NCBI GenBank assembly: GCA_017621845.1
Contig: JAGASI010000001.1
Span: forward strand, 96,052-160,051
Direction: 5' to 3'
DNA: 64,000 nucleotides
Origin: Muribaculaceae bacterium
GTDB lineage: Bacteria; Bacteroidota; Bacteroidia; Bacteroidales; Muribaculaceae
A program made the position numbers and the translations under genes. The notes under the pieces are model-generated. The model was not told the DNA's origin and ran no database searches. It saw nothing but the letters and a program-made list of their open reading frames with translations. Within the stretch, counting starts at the first letter, position 1. Each line of letters begins with the position of its first letter. Shown one piece after another: positions 20,552 through 30,575 of the stretch.

Positions 20552-21913
20552 GTGAAAATCAAGACATTATCCCTACTTTCCATTGCAATCACACTTGGTG
20601 GTGCAGCCATTGCCGAGAATAATGTAGCCGAGGAAGTCGCCTGGACAATCGGTGACGACCCCATATATAAATCAGAAATTGAAGCACTCTATCAAGAGAT
20701 GCAACAAGACCGCACCCCCATCAATGGAGACCCCTACTGCGTCATCCCCGAGATGATTGCTATTGAACGCCTATATCTCCATCAGGCCGAACTTGATACC
20801 ATAACCGTGGGTGACAGCCAAGTTCAACTGCAAGTCGAGAGCCAGATTAATTTCCTCATAAACCAACTTGGCTCTCGTGAGAAAGTAGAACAATACTTCA
20901 GAAAATCAATACCCGAACTGAGAGAATACTATTCAACCAACATTCGCAACCGCTCACGCATGCAACAAGTTCAGGCTTCTCTTACCAAAAACGTAAAATC
21001 AACCCCCAACGAGGTTAGACGATACTTTGAAAGCCTGCCAAAAGACTCTATACCCTATGTTCCTCTCAACGTGGGTGTACAGATTATAACACTCAACCCA
21101 ATCATCCCACGTCAAGAAATTGACGATGTCAAGGCCCGGCTACGCGATTATGCCGACCGTGTAACACGTGGTGAGTCAGATTTTTCAACACTGGCCATCC
21201 TATATAGTGAAGACGCCTCATCAGTGAGAGGTGGAGAAACCGGATTTTTGGGCCGCGGACAACTCGTTCCCGAGTATGCAGCTGTCGCCTTTAACCTCAA
21301 TGACCCTAAAAAAGTCTCAAAAATCGTTGAGTCAGAATATGGCTATCACATCATCCAACTCATCGAAAAACGTGGTGACCGCATCAATACACGCCACATC
21401 TTATTGCGACCCAAAGTCGCTGATAAAGACCTTGAAAATGCCCTCACTCGACTCGACTCGCTCAGAGCCGACATCGTTGACCATAAAAAAGGCACATTTG
21501 AAGAGGCCGCCCAATATGTCTCTCAAGATAAAGACACCCGCATGAGCCATGGCGTCATGACCAATTCTGAAACCGGCACCACCCGATTTGAAATGTCCCA
21601 ACTCCCCCAAGAAGTTGCTCGTGCCGTCTCTCAACTTAAACCCGGCGAAATATCCAAGCCTTTCATCATGAAAGACCCCAAGCGCAACCGTGATATCGTC
21701 GCCATTGTAAAACTCACCACCCGTATCGACGCACACACCGCCAACCTCTCTGATGACTACCAACTTATCAAAAACATGTATGAGGAATCCAAAAAACAAA
21801 AAATCCTCAAAGACTGGCTCGAAAAGAAAATTTCAGAAACCTATGTGCGCATCGAGGACGGATGGCGCGGATGTGAATTCCAACACAAAGGTTGGATTAA
21901 AACCAAAAACTAA
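20552..21913 (+). CDS. Second periplasmic SurA-like peptidyl-prolyl isomerase
   Basis: 453 residues. I chose the GTG at 20552 because it gives a normal export signal (KIKT, then a hydrophobic core to about residue 18, then AIAEN). A TTG 30 bp upstream would add ten polar residues before the signal. It has a SurA-type N-terminal region and two parvulin domains, around 170-270 (VGVQIITLNP, FSTLAILYSEDASS, GGETGFLGRGQL, YGYHIIQL) and 275-375 (NTRHILLRP). It is shorter than the preceding paralogue, with a short C-terminal helix. It is followed 24 bp later by an OstA/LptA-like gene, which points to LPS or outer-membrane-protein transport. Confidence 0.85.
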   Translation: MKIKTLSLLSIAITLGGAAIAENNVAEEVAWTIGDDPIYKSEIEALYQEMQQDRTPINGDPYCVIPEMIAIERLYLHQAELDTITVGDSQVQLQVESQINFLINQLGSREKVEQYFRKSIPELREYYSTNIRNRSRMQQVQASLTKNVKSTPNEVRRYFESLPKDSIPYVPLNVGVQIITLNPIIPRQEIDDVKARLRDYADRVTRGESDFSTLAILYSEDASSVRGGETGFLGRGQLVPEYAAVAFNLNDPKKVSKIVESEYGYHIIQLIEKRGDRINTRHILLRPKVADKDLENALTRLDSLRADIVDHKKGTFEEAAQYVSQDKDTRMSHGVMTNSETGTTRFEMSQLPQEVARAVSQLKPGEISKPFIMKDPKRNRDIVAIVKLTTRIDAHTANLSDDYQLIKNMYEESKKQKILKDWLEKKISETYVRIEDGWRGCEFQHKGWIKTKN

Positions 21914-21937
21914 TCCTCACCACACCCACCCACAGCC

Positions 21938-23908
21938 TTGACTGATAAGAAGCTAAATAACAAGTCTCTGGTAATAAGATATGCCTATATTTGGGCATTT
22001 CTACTACTGCCCTTAGGACTCACTTTAATAGCCCAGTCCAAGGCTACCACCACCCAAACCTCTAAGACAAATAACGTCTTTATTGGCCCCACAATCCCTA
22101 CTACCAAACGCATTGGCAGCAATCGTGTGTTCCTTGACCATGCCGACGTATTACATAAAAATGACGCCGACTCATTCATGGTCGTATCAGGCAATGTGAG
22201 ATTTTCCAAAGGACCAATGCTGATGTATTGTGACTCAGCACACTATTTCATGGCATCTGAATCAATGGACGCCTTTGGCAACGTGCGCATGGAACAAGGT
22301 GACACACTATTCATATATGCCGACGAACTGAACTACCGTGGTGGGCCTCACGAGATTGCCTATCTATATGGCTATGAAGGACGACCGGTGAGGATGATTA
22401 ACCGGGATGTCAAACTCGAGACAGATATTTTCACCTATGACATGCTTGAAGAACGTGGCTACTACACGACCGGAGGCGTACTGACCGATCCTACCAACCG
22501 TCTCGAATCTATTGAGGGTGAATATCTTCCAGCCACCAAACAAGCCAACTTCTTCCAACAAGTATGGCTCAAACGTATTGACGGTAAAGATACACTTGAC
22601 ATCTACACCGATACACTCAACTATAATACCGTGACTCACATCGCTGAGTTTTATTCCAATACCGATATCATAAACAATCGCGGCACAATCAAGACCAATG
22701 CCGGCGTTTATAACACGGTTAACAACCAGTCGGAACTTTTCTCACGCTCGACGGTAGAAACATCGCGAGGCACTACCCTCACAGCTGACACGCTGGTATA
22801 TGACCGCGATGCCGGTTGGGCTCAAGGATTTGGAAATGTAAAACTTGTTGATTCTATCAGACAATCAAGCCTTCACGGTGCATATGGATACTACGACCAG
22901 AAATTGGACAGTGCTTTTTTTACCGGACAGGCTGAAGCGCGAGAATACTCTCGCGGAGACACTCTTTATATACACGGCCATTACCTGTTCTCTGTCCTGA
23001 GAATAGACACAATCAAACCGGAGTATAGCAAAATCGCTTCAACCGACACCAATTTGACAGGTTCAACATCTAAAGATATTGATAATGATTCAACATTATC
23101 CAATACACACATATCTAATCTAAATCCCAATAACCAGACAACCTCAGCGGCATCCAATGCCAACCAGACATTAAAACTTGACTCCACACACGTCATCTCT
23201 GCATGGCCAAGAGTAAGATTTTACCGTTCAGACTTACAAGGCCTTTGCGATTCTATGACATTTGTACAACACGACTCAACCCTGTACATGGATAGACACC
23301 CCATAGTGTGGAGTGATGACCGCCAGATTTTTGGAAATCGCATAATCCTGCACCTCAACGACTCGACAATAGACCATGCCATGCTTCCCGACTTTGGCTT
23401 CTCGGCCCAACATATCGAGGACGATTACTATAATCAACTCACCGGTAAAGAGATGGAAGCTTGGTTTGAAGGAGGTGAACTCACTGAGCTAAATGTTTCC
23501 AACTCGGTTGAAGCTATATTCTTCCCTGAAGAAAACGATTCCACGATAAACAAGCTTGTCAACTTACAGACAGCCAATATGCACGGATGGTTTAAAAACC
23601 GACAGATGAATAAGCTCAAGTGCTGGCCCCAGAGTAATGGTCAGACCGTCCCTCTTTATCTTGCCAAGAAATCAATGTTATTACTATCCAAGTTTCAATG
23701 GTTTGGCACACTACGGCCCGAAGACCCGTCGGACATTTTTACAATCTCAGATGAGATGAATGCCCTCATGGATAATCAGCCTATACCTCTGATACCCGTT
23801 CCATCGGCCCCCAACCTTTTACATATGCCACTATCCCATCCCTCAATACCCATAGTGACTCCGGACAGCAATACCACCTTGACTTCCGATACGCCCGACA
23901 ACCAGTAA
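21938..23908 (+). CDS. OstA/LptA-like envelope protein (LPS transport related)
   Basis: 656 residues with an N-terminal hydrophobic signal or anchor (about 15-33). The body contains OstA/LptA-type beta-jellyroll repeats, read from phrases such as FMVVSGNVRFSKG, MYCDSAHYF, FGNVRMEQGDTLFIYAD and TLTADTLVYDRDAGWAQGFG. These domains form the periplasmic LPS bridge in Gram-negatives. A Ser/Thr/Asn-rich linker (about 365-415) precedes a second OstA-like stretch, and the C-terminus is Pro-rich. The start must be the TTG at 21938, because the next in-frame ATG would delete the signal. It lies 24 bp after the foldase gene, probably in one operon. Confidence 0.8.
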   Translation: MTDKKLNNKSLVIRYAYIWAFLLLPLGLTLIAQSKATTTQTSKTNNVFIGPTIPTTKRIGSNRVFLDHADVLHKNDADSFMVVSGNVRFSKGPMLMYCDSAHYFMASESMDAFGNVRMEQGDTLFIYADELNYRGGPHEIAYLYGYEGRPVRMINRDVKLETDIFTYDMLEERGYYTTGGVLTDPTNRLESIEGEYLPATKQANFFQQVWLKRIDGKDTLDIYTDTLNYNTVTHIAEFYSNTDIINNRGTIKTNAGVYNTVNNQSELFSRSTVETSRGTTLTADTLVYDRDAGWAQGFGNVKLVDSIRQSSLHGAYGYYDQKLDSAFFTGQAEAREYSRGDTLYIHGHYLFSVLRIDTIKPEYSKIASTDTNLTGSTSKDIDNDSTLSNTHISNLNPNNQTTSAASNANQTLKLDSTHVISAWPRVRFYRSDLQGLCDSMTFVQHDSTLYMDRHPIVWSDDRQIFGNRIILHLNDSTIDHAMLPDFGFSAQHIEDDYYNQLTGKEMEAWFEGGELTELNVSNSVEAIFFPEENDSTINKLVNLQTANMHGWFKNRQMNKLKCWPQSNGQTVPLYLAKKSMLLLSKFQWFGTLRPEDPSDIFTISDEMNALMDNQPIPLIPVPSAPNLLHMPLSHPSIPIVTPDSNTTLTSDTPDNQ

Positions 23909-23962
23909 CCGCAATGGCTAAAAGCCCGCCAACATAGAAATTAGCGCCCGAGCCGATAAACT

Positions 23963-24523
23963 CTAATCTTCAAACATCTCTTTCATTTCCTTGATATACC
24001 GATAAGTTGACACGATTCTATACACCGCTATTATCAAGCCAAGCACTCCTCCTATTATCGCCCCCCAAAGTGCTGATTCATTAAACAGTTGAGCCAAGTC
24101 GAGGAATAAAATCGATAAAACCGGCAACATAAAAATCCACCCAAAAACTATCATGGTTGTTATCCGGCGCTTAAACTTGATAATACTTTCTACAGCTTCA
24201 ACCATAGTGCATAATGACAAATTAAGATTACGAGCTCTGCGAGACATATAAATATTGGCAGGTATCATAATCACAAAAAAGGACATGTATAGCCAGAAAC
24301 ACAATGGGCTGAATTGCACATCCTCATTCAACAATATCATTGATATCGGACCAAATACACCAACCAACGCTGAATTTAGAAAACGGCGACTTAATTTGCC
24401 CTGCAATGTCAACAGTCGGTTATTGGCCAACTTATCAACTATCAGGTCAACATCATCGGAGTGACGCTCTCTATCATTGATATTGAGGGTATTCCACTTT
24501 TGCTGTATTATATTTATATCCAT
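23963..24523 (-). CDS. Four-helix membrane protein, candidate partner of the adjacent sigma factor
   Basis: 186 residues. A soluble N-terminal part (about 1-40) is followed by four predicted membrane helices (about 51-66, 72-91, 119-140, 150-170) and a short charged tail. I do not recognise a named domain. It starts 54 bp downstream of an ECF sigma-factor gene in the same direction. In Bacteroidetes such pairs often consist of the sigma factor and a membrane-held regulator, so an anti-sigma or sensor role is plausible but inferred from position only. Confidence 0.7.
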   Translation of the reverse strand: MDINIIQQKWNTLNINDRERHSDDVDLIVDKLANNRLLTLQGKLSRRFLNSALVGVFGPISMILLNEDVQFSPLCFWLYMSFFVIMIPANIYMSRRARNLNLSLCTMVEAVESIIKFKRRITTMIVFGWIFMLPVLSILFLDLAQLFNESALWGAIIGGVLGLIIAVYRIVSTYRYIKEMKEMFED

Positions 24524-24577
24524 AATGCTATCAATTTCTATACATCTGACATTTTAAATACATGGTATGGTAACGTG

Positions 24578-25072
24578 TTACCCGGCATCATCCTTAAGCT
24601 TTATTTTTATACGATGAATACGTGTTGCGACAGCTCGATGCGTAAGACCGGTGACATAGCTTATCTCCTCATAGCTTTTCTGATCAAGCCACATCATGAT
24701 TATTGCTTTTTCTAAAGGATTGAGACGGGATATCAACATATATATATCGGCAAGATTTTGACGCGTCTCAATATCGTTTTCATCACATATCGTCTCTATC
24801 ATCGCATCTATAGGCACTCCTCCATGATGGCGGCTGTTGCGTCTATGCCATGTAACACAAGTATTGATTGCCGTGCGATATATCCAGGTCGAAATCTTGG
24901 CTTCCCCTCTGAACGAATCAATACCATTCCATAAATTTGCCAAAACCTCTTGATATAAATCTTCAAACGGTGCACTCGGAGACGAATACATGAAGCATAC
25001 TCTCTTGAGTACACCTTCATAATCCTTGATTGTCTGCAAAAACTGTTTTTCCTTTATATCTGAGGTTTTCAT
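24578..25072 (-). CDS. ECF-type RNA polymerase sigma-70 factor
   Basis: 164 residues, ECF size. Sigma region 2 (about 20-80) shows FEDLYQEVLANLWNGIDSF and ISTWIYRTAINTC, the core-binding and -10 recognition helices. Region 4 (about 105-160) contains LEKAIIMMWL, YEEISYVTGLTHRAVATRI and a basic recognition helix. There is no region 1 or 3. The membrane-protein gene just downstream is its likely partner. The target promoters cannot be read from this window. Confidence 0.93.
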   Translation of the reverse strand: MKTSDIKEKQFLQTIKDYEGVLKRVCFMYSSPSAPFEDLYQEVLANLWNGIDSFRGEAKISTWIYRTAINTCVTWHRRNSRHHGGVPIDAMIETICDENDIETRQNLADIYMLISRLNPLEKAIIMMWLDQKSYEEISYVTGLTHRAVATRIHRIKIKLKDDAG

Positions 25073-25125
25073 TACCTAATATGACGCACCAACCTGCCAA
25101 AAAATTACATCAACGCTATATTTTT

Positions 25126-25157
25126 TTTGCACATTCTCCCGGTTGTTAGTATCTTTG
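25126..25157 (+). promoter_or_regulatory. Promoter for the isochorismate synthase gene
   Basis: TTTG at 25126-25129 and TATCTTTG at 25150-25157 with a 20-bp spacer match both halves of the Bacteroidetes promoter. The box is 99 bp upstream of the ATG. Confidence 0.65.
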
Positions 25158-25256
25158 GTATAAAAGAACAAGGCACCAATACAGTTAGGCGGCTGAATTC
25201 AAACAATTTAACTCTTATCAAATTTCATTCATCCCCAATCGATACTCAGCATATCT

Positions 25257-26183
25257 ATGTTATCCGACGCTGATATAGCACTCATTAACGATTTATGGCA
25301 TGAAGGGCATGACTTTGCGCTTTGCCGACTGCCGAGTCAAGACAAACTCATACAACTCAATGGCGACAACTTTATCGTCAATCCTTTTCCGTCTCAATAC
25401 CAATCAACGTGTAAGACCGACTACATCACAGGGTTAACCCAACTTATTGGAGAGCTGAAAAAGACGGGAGGCAAAACAGTAATTGCCCGTACAATATCCG
25501 GGATAATGACCCGCGACCTTGGCATCGTCGCCAATGAGTTTTTTTCTCAAAATCCCCGGGCCCTTTGTCTTGTAGCACGTATTAACGGTGACGGATGGAT
25601 TGCTGCTTCACCGGAATTATTATTAGATGTCAACCTTGATACCGGACATTTCAAAACAATGGCTTTAGCGGGTACACGTGAGGCCGACAACACCGATGAA
25701 TGGGACAATAAAAACGCCAAGGAGCAACAATATGTTACCGACTTTATTGTTGACATTACTCATGATTTAGGGCTAAATATCGACTCACTTAAAACCGAGA
25801 CCCTTAAATCCAATAACATCGCTCATATATGTACCTACATTCAGGGCTCGGGGTTAACCAAACAAATGATAGCCCCCCTGCTTGACAACCTAAGCCCGAC
25901 ACCTGCACTCTGTGGCACGCCACGCGACCGAGCTCTGCAACACATTGCCAAATACGAGCCCACTCCCCGCAAACTATATGGCGGATATTTCGGCATAAGT
26001 ACCGATAATCGCGTCTTGATATATGTAATGCTTAGATGTGCTACCTTTAACTCATCCGGTCAATTCACCATCTACACCGGCGGTGGCATCACCGCTCTGA
26101 GCGACCCGATTGCCGAGTACCGGGAAACAGCCCTAAAGGCCCGGCCACTACTCATGGCATTATCACGTAGAAATCACGATTAA
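25257..26183 (+). CDS. menF: Isochorismate synthase-like chorismate-binding enzyme (MenF type)
   Basis: 308 residues of the chorismate-utilising fold. Motifs: VIARTISG, ASPELLLDV, TMALAGTR, KEQQYVTDFI, LSPTPALCGTPRDRA, YGGYFG and YTGGGITALSDPIAEY. The LSPTPA..G and GGGI patterns fit isochorismate synthase, the first step of menaquinone synthesis, better than anthranilate or aminodeoxychorismate synthase. It is shorter than E. coli MenF (about 430) because most of the N-terminal extension is absent. It stands alone, with its own promoter and a terminator hairpin behind it, rather than heading a men operon. Confidence 0.82.
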   Translation: MLSDADIALINDLWHEGHDFALCRLPSQDKLIQLNGDNFIVNPFPSQYQSTCKTDYITGLTQLIGELKKTGGKTVIARTISGIMTRDLGIVANEFFSQNPRALCLVARINGDGWIAASPELLLDVNLDTGHFKTMALAGTREADNTDEWDNKNAKEQQYVTDFIVDITHDLGLNIDSLKTETLKSNNIAHICTYIQGSGLTKQMIAPLLDNLSPTPALCGTPRDRALQHIAKYEPTPRKLYGGYFGISTDNRVLIYVMLRCATFNSSGQFTIYTGGGITALSDPIAEYRETALKARPLLMALSRRNHD

Positions 26184-26213
26184 CAATCACAAAACTCATT
26201 CTTTAAAATACTA

Positions 26214-26251
26214 ATCGGGCACGACCGGAGAAAACTCCAACCGTGCCCGAT
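26214..26251. terminator. Bidirectional terminator hairpin between convergent genes
   Basis: Outer arms atcgggcacg (26214-26223) and cgtgcccgat (26242-26251) pair perfectly; after a 3-base internal bulge, ggag pairs with ctcc. It lies between the menF-like stop and the end of the minus-strand protease gene and could serve both. Confidence 0.7.
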
Positions 26252-26271
26252 AGGTTAATTACTCGTATGTA

Positions 26272-29200
26272 TTATCTTACAAGTATCTTAGAGGTTTTAT
26301 TTCCCTGGCGCCTTATATAAATACCGGGAACAAGGTTATCAGAATGTATTTTAACGCCTTGCAGGTTGTAGTACTCAACTTCAGTATTAGAATCTGTATC
26401 AATATTAATATCACTTACATCAGTAGTTGCAGTGCCATATTTATAATGTACAATACCCTGCATGGGTGTCAAAGCCCACATACGTATAGTAGAATTATTC
26501 TTACCGGCATATTGTGTCACACACTGGTTAAACGCAGCTGTTGCACCCCAATTACCTTCACCAAGGCCAACAGTATCATCGGGATAAGAACCTAACTTGG
26601 TGGCTTTTTCAATACCGTCGGTAACGTCGAGGATTGTGAAGTGTCCTCCGTTCCAACCACTGGCTGTTGACATTACCATAGCATATTTGCACTTACCAAA
26701 GTCAAAGAAACAAGCATCAGTACCATAAACCGATTTAAGTAAAGACTTGCTGATTTTCTCTTTGACAGTACCGTCTGCATTGTAATGTACCGGGCAGTCA
26801 TCTTTGTGGCTCAGCCAAAATGTTCCGTCAGCCTCGAACTTAGCCGTGAAGCGACCCGAATTAGCTTTTATTGGGTTATCGAGAGTGATTGTCTTTGGTG
26901 TAGTATTGAGAACACCGTTGGCCATTTCATAATATATCACCTTGGTGCCGTCACAGAAAGCAATACGGTGGTTGGCAATACCTGCGTGTTGACCCATAGC
27001 ATCCATGAGACCGGAAACAGGCACATCCAAGAGTTTAACAGGAACGCCTTGTCCGCCTACAAATTTGTAAATTCTCAAGTTGTGAGCGGCTCCTGATGTA
27101 CCGTTGACAAGAATAAGGTCACCATCGATTTCACCAAGTACCGATGCTGAATTATAATTTAGCGTCGTTTCAATACCGGCGCCGTCCTTCAGCAGGGTTT
27201 CTTTGTATTTACCGGTATTGGCATCAATAACATTAATAACAGGTTTGGTATTCCATGCATGGCCGTTCAGGACATAAAGATTGTCATGAATAACCGCAAT
27301 TGAACGGGTATAAGGAGAAACAGTCGAGAACCATGATGCCTCGTTAAGGTTGTTATCTTTTTGAGCATAGCACCAAACCGCCTCAAGAGCACCCAATTCT
27401 GTGGGATCGTCCGGTTCGGGATCTATCGTTGATCCACCAACACTAACGCCTAAAAGTCTCACGGTAACATCATCGGCTCCATCACTTGATAGGACAAGCG
27501 TACCGGGATAGTTGCCGGCTGTCACAGGAGGAGTAAAAGTAACCGTTATTGTTCCACCATCGGCATTTAGTGACGAAGTGCTGATTTCATAACAAGAGGC
27601 ATTATCTCCAATAAGGTTGGCATGTATGTCGCCGCTTAACGATGTACCGGTGACATTGAGGTCGCGTGAGATATTGTTCATATCCTTGGCCGAGAACCAG
27701 AGTGTAGCATTTTCTACCGAAATTGTGCCCTTCCGTACTACTGTTCCACCCTTACTTGATCCTTTCAGGGCAATATTGACATCATCGGCACCGGGGCTTG
27801 AAAGAGTGAGCGTACCGAAGTAGTTACCTGCTGTTGTCGGAGGGGTGAATGTCACTGTCACTGTACCGCCCTCAGCAGGAAGCGTGGTTGTACTCAATGT
27901 ATAATGCTCAGCATTGTCACCGGTGAGAGATGCGGTAATATTACCGGTAAGGCTTGTGCCGGTAACTTTAACATCACGGGCTATGGGTTTCATATCCTCG
28001 GCGCCGGTCATCCATCGTGTTAGCCCATCGACTTCAATAGAACCCTTGACCGCACGTACTACAGCCGTCGCATAGCAGTCACCACTATTCTTCAGCTCAG
28101 GATTACCATCTGCATCCTCATATACAAAGGCCAGGAAGTACTCACCGGCAGTTATTGACGCTCCCACGGGCAACGAGAACGTAACATTGGCCTGAGACTT
28201 GCCCGGGATAGTGTAATCCTTGGCTGTACCCCTGGCTTCACTAAGAATGTATAAATCATTGCCTTCCTCAGTACAAAGTGCAGCATACAGAGGCAACGTT
28301 ACCGAATTATCATCAGTATTAACCAGAGTAGCATTGATAGTATTAGTCTCACCTATATATACCTCCATGTTTTCATCGGCCAACACTGATACATTTGCCG
28401 GGTCTCCATCAACAGGCACATCAGAACCCTTGACAACCTGCACATAATAATTGTCTTCATTATTAATACCAAAAGCCCACGGTTGGTCATATACAAAGCC
28501 CAGATAATAAGTGCCGGGGGTGTATCCAGCCGGAATATTAATATCAAATGTAACAGGCATTGTAGACAATGCCGGCACCGTAAAGGTAACATCACTTCCA
28601 CGAGTGGTATCATCAATATTGATATATCCCTCTTCTGCCTCATCCTCCAGGAATAACGCCGCATATAATGTGACAGTCATTTCCTTGTCATGTTCATTCA
28701 CGATAATAGTTGAGGATGATGTGCGTCGTCCTGTTTCAAATGTAGGGAATGGAGCTTCCATTCTCACATAAACTTCTTCTGGGACATCGACACTGATACC
28801 GCCCGAAATTGTCAATGTATTACCATTGACGTTCAATCCAAGACTACCGACTGCCGACTCAACATAATATCGCATGGGGGTCCATGAAGCCTCTCCCTGA
28901 AGCTTATATACCGGAGTCAATGTATAATCACCATTGCCTACCGATGAGGGAAGATTAAAGACAAGTGTTTCATATCCCTGGTAGGGCTCGAGGGCCTGAT
29001 TGGTATTAACGGTAACATAAGTCGAGGCACCGGTCGAGTTATTTTTAATCTGGACACCTACGCTGAAATTGCCCTTGGCAGCCGACATATTGATAAAGCC
29101 CCATCCGGTAAAGTCCATATCTCCACCACACGTAAGGGTTATCGTTCGGCCATCAGCCGTACCGTTTAGGTAACCTTCGGCTGCCATATAAGCCTTCTGT

Positions 29201-30346
29201 CTAACCGAGCCTGCAACAGGTTTTCTCATATTGAGCACTGCATCCTGGCCATAATAAAATCCGCCACTTCCGCCACCGGCTCCCAATGCATCGGGATCAA
29301 GGGCACTGAGCGCAAAGTATCCGTCAGATGTTCCTGACCATCCCCAGTTTATGTGATAAAACCCATCAGAAGCGCGATATCCGTCACAGATAAAACAGTG
29401 ACCACCGTCATCGCCTTGTCCTCCATAGATAATTGGACCTACATTAGCAAGGTTGTTATACATCATATCATCCCACTGGGCCTCGGTATAGTAGTCGCGC
29501 CATTCATAGGAAGTCGCGTTGTCATAACCAAAGTTATCAATTAATGCACCGACGACATAACATGTCGCAGCACCTGATCCACCCTCGTTATCACCACCAT
29601 ATTCCATACTGACCGAATAGCCACAAGCCTTCATCAACGTGGATATCGCATTGCGCTGGGCACTCGTGCCTGATGTTGCCGACGGGTAAGTTTTAAGCAT
29701 GTTATTCCAGTCAAATGTCACGGCAAGACTCGAAGAGAGATTTGTGTTACCATTTTCCCAATAATACGATGCCGAGCCTGTCCCCTTTGTAGGCCATCGA
29801 TGATAATACATAGCCTGGGCCATAGCTGTAGCAACACATCCGGTATAAGTAGTAGCTCCATTATAAGTAGGGCACTGATTATTGTAAGGTGCTCCCTGAT
29901 CCCATTGAGTCTGAACCATAGGCGCAATATCTTTACGTGTAACCTTCATCGGGCCGGTACGTTTTACAGCCTTAACTCTACGAGAAGACAGTCCATAGGA
30001 AGTTTTTTTTAGCAGCAAACTCAATCTGACGTACATACTGGTCGAGCCACCACTTCATTGACGCCGGCAAGTTGTCAATACTTTCAAGAGGACCCTCGGT
30101 ATAACCCAATAAGGGTATTGCCGAGTCATCGGCACTTACAAACATCGTACTCCCGGATGTACTGAAAGCATATATTGCATTTCCATCCTTGGTTGTACGT
30201 GTGCCTATCAAACGAGGCTGTTCGGCTCCGTCAAATGCAGCAATGACCTTAGAACTACCACCCGACTTCACTCGGGCCAAAGCCTCTTCGGCGTTCAGCT
30301 GTCGTGCATCAAGTGAGCCTACCGTCAGCATCGCTACGGCAGACAA
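26272..30346 (-). pseudogene. C10-family (streptopain-like) secreted cysteine protease, frameshifted
   Basis: Reading from the right: a propeptide segment (QLNAEEALARV to KWWLDQYVRQ, 30346-30011), then a frameshift at the A8 tract 30003-30010, then 1,240 uninterrupted codons to 26272. The long part has the C10 catalytic domain with Cys (TGCVATAMAQAM, codon near 29838) and His (GGHCFICDGY). It is followed by two CARDB-like beta domains, two tandem repeats of about 98 residues (27440-28050), a propeller-like region, and a C-terminal T9SS-type sorting motif (YYNLQGVKI, PGIYIRR, KILVR). Removing one A restores a single frame. The N-terminus also lacks an ATG. A secreted protease gene that is decaying, phase-variable or mis-assembled. 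Confidence 0.85.
27440..28050 (-). repeat. Two tandem beta-domain repeats inside the C10 protease
   Basis: Two copies of about 98 residues share GTSL.G.I.A.L.GDNA, EGGTVTVTFTPP/DGGTITVTFTPP, TAGNY.GTL.LSS and GADDV. Their function is probably as spacers or adhesion modules between the catalytic domain and the secretion signal. Confidence 0.75.
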
Positions 30347-30575
30347 TAAAATTAGTTTTTTTACTTAATAATTAAATAAATGGTTAAATATTTAGGATTA
30401 ATGTTGTAATATAAATTAATTTTAGATGTAAGCCTCCTAAAAGGACGATATTCAGTGCAACCTCATGACTTAAACATGGACTACAATCGTATACATAATT
30501 GATATTATACGCTCAATAATAAACTATCAATCAAGATATATCGGCACTAAGGAGCAACTCATTCCAATAATACTT

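Noticed and set aside
24461..24715. Plus-strand open frame between the sigma gene and its partner
   Set aside because: Overlaps both minus-strand genes and has no family-like features.
29978..30036. Programmed -1 ribosomal frameshift at the A8 tract
   Set aside because: Joining the two frames needs skipping one base (+1) rather than -1, no stimulatory structure was evident, and the start codon is also lost; slippage or decay explains it better.
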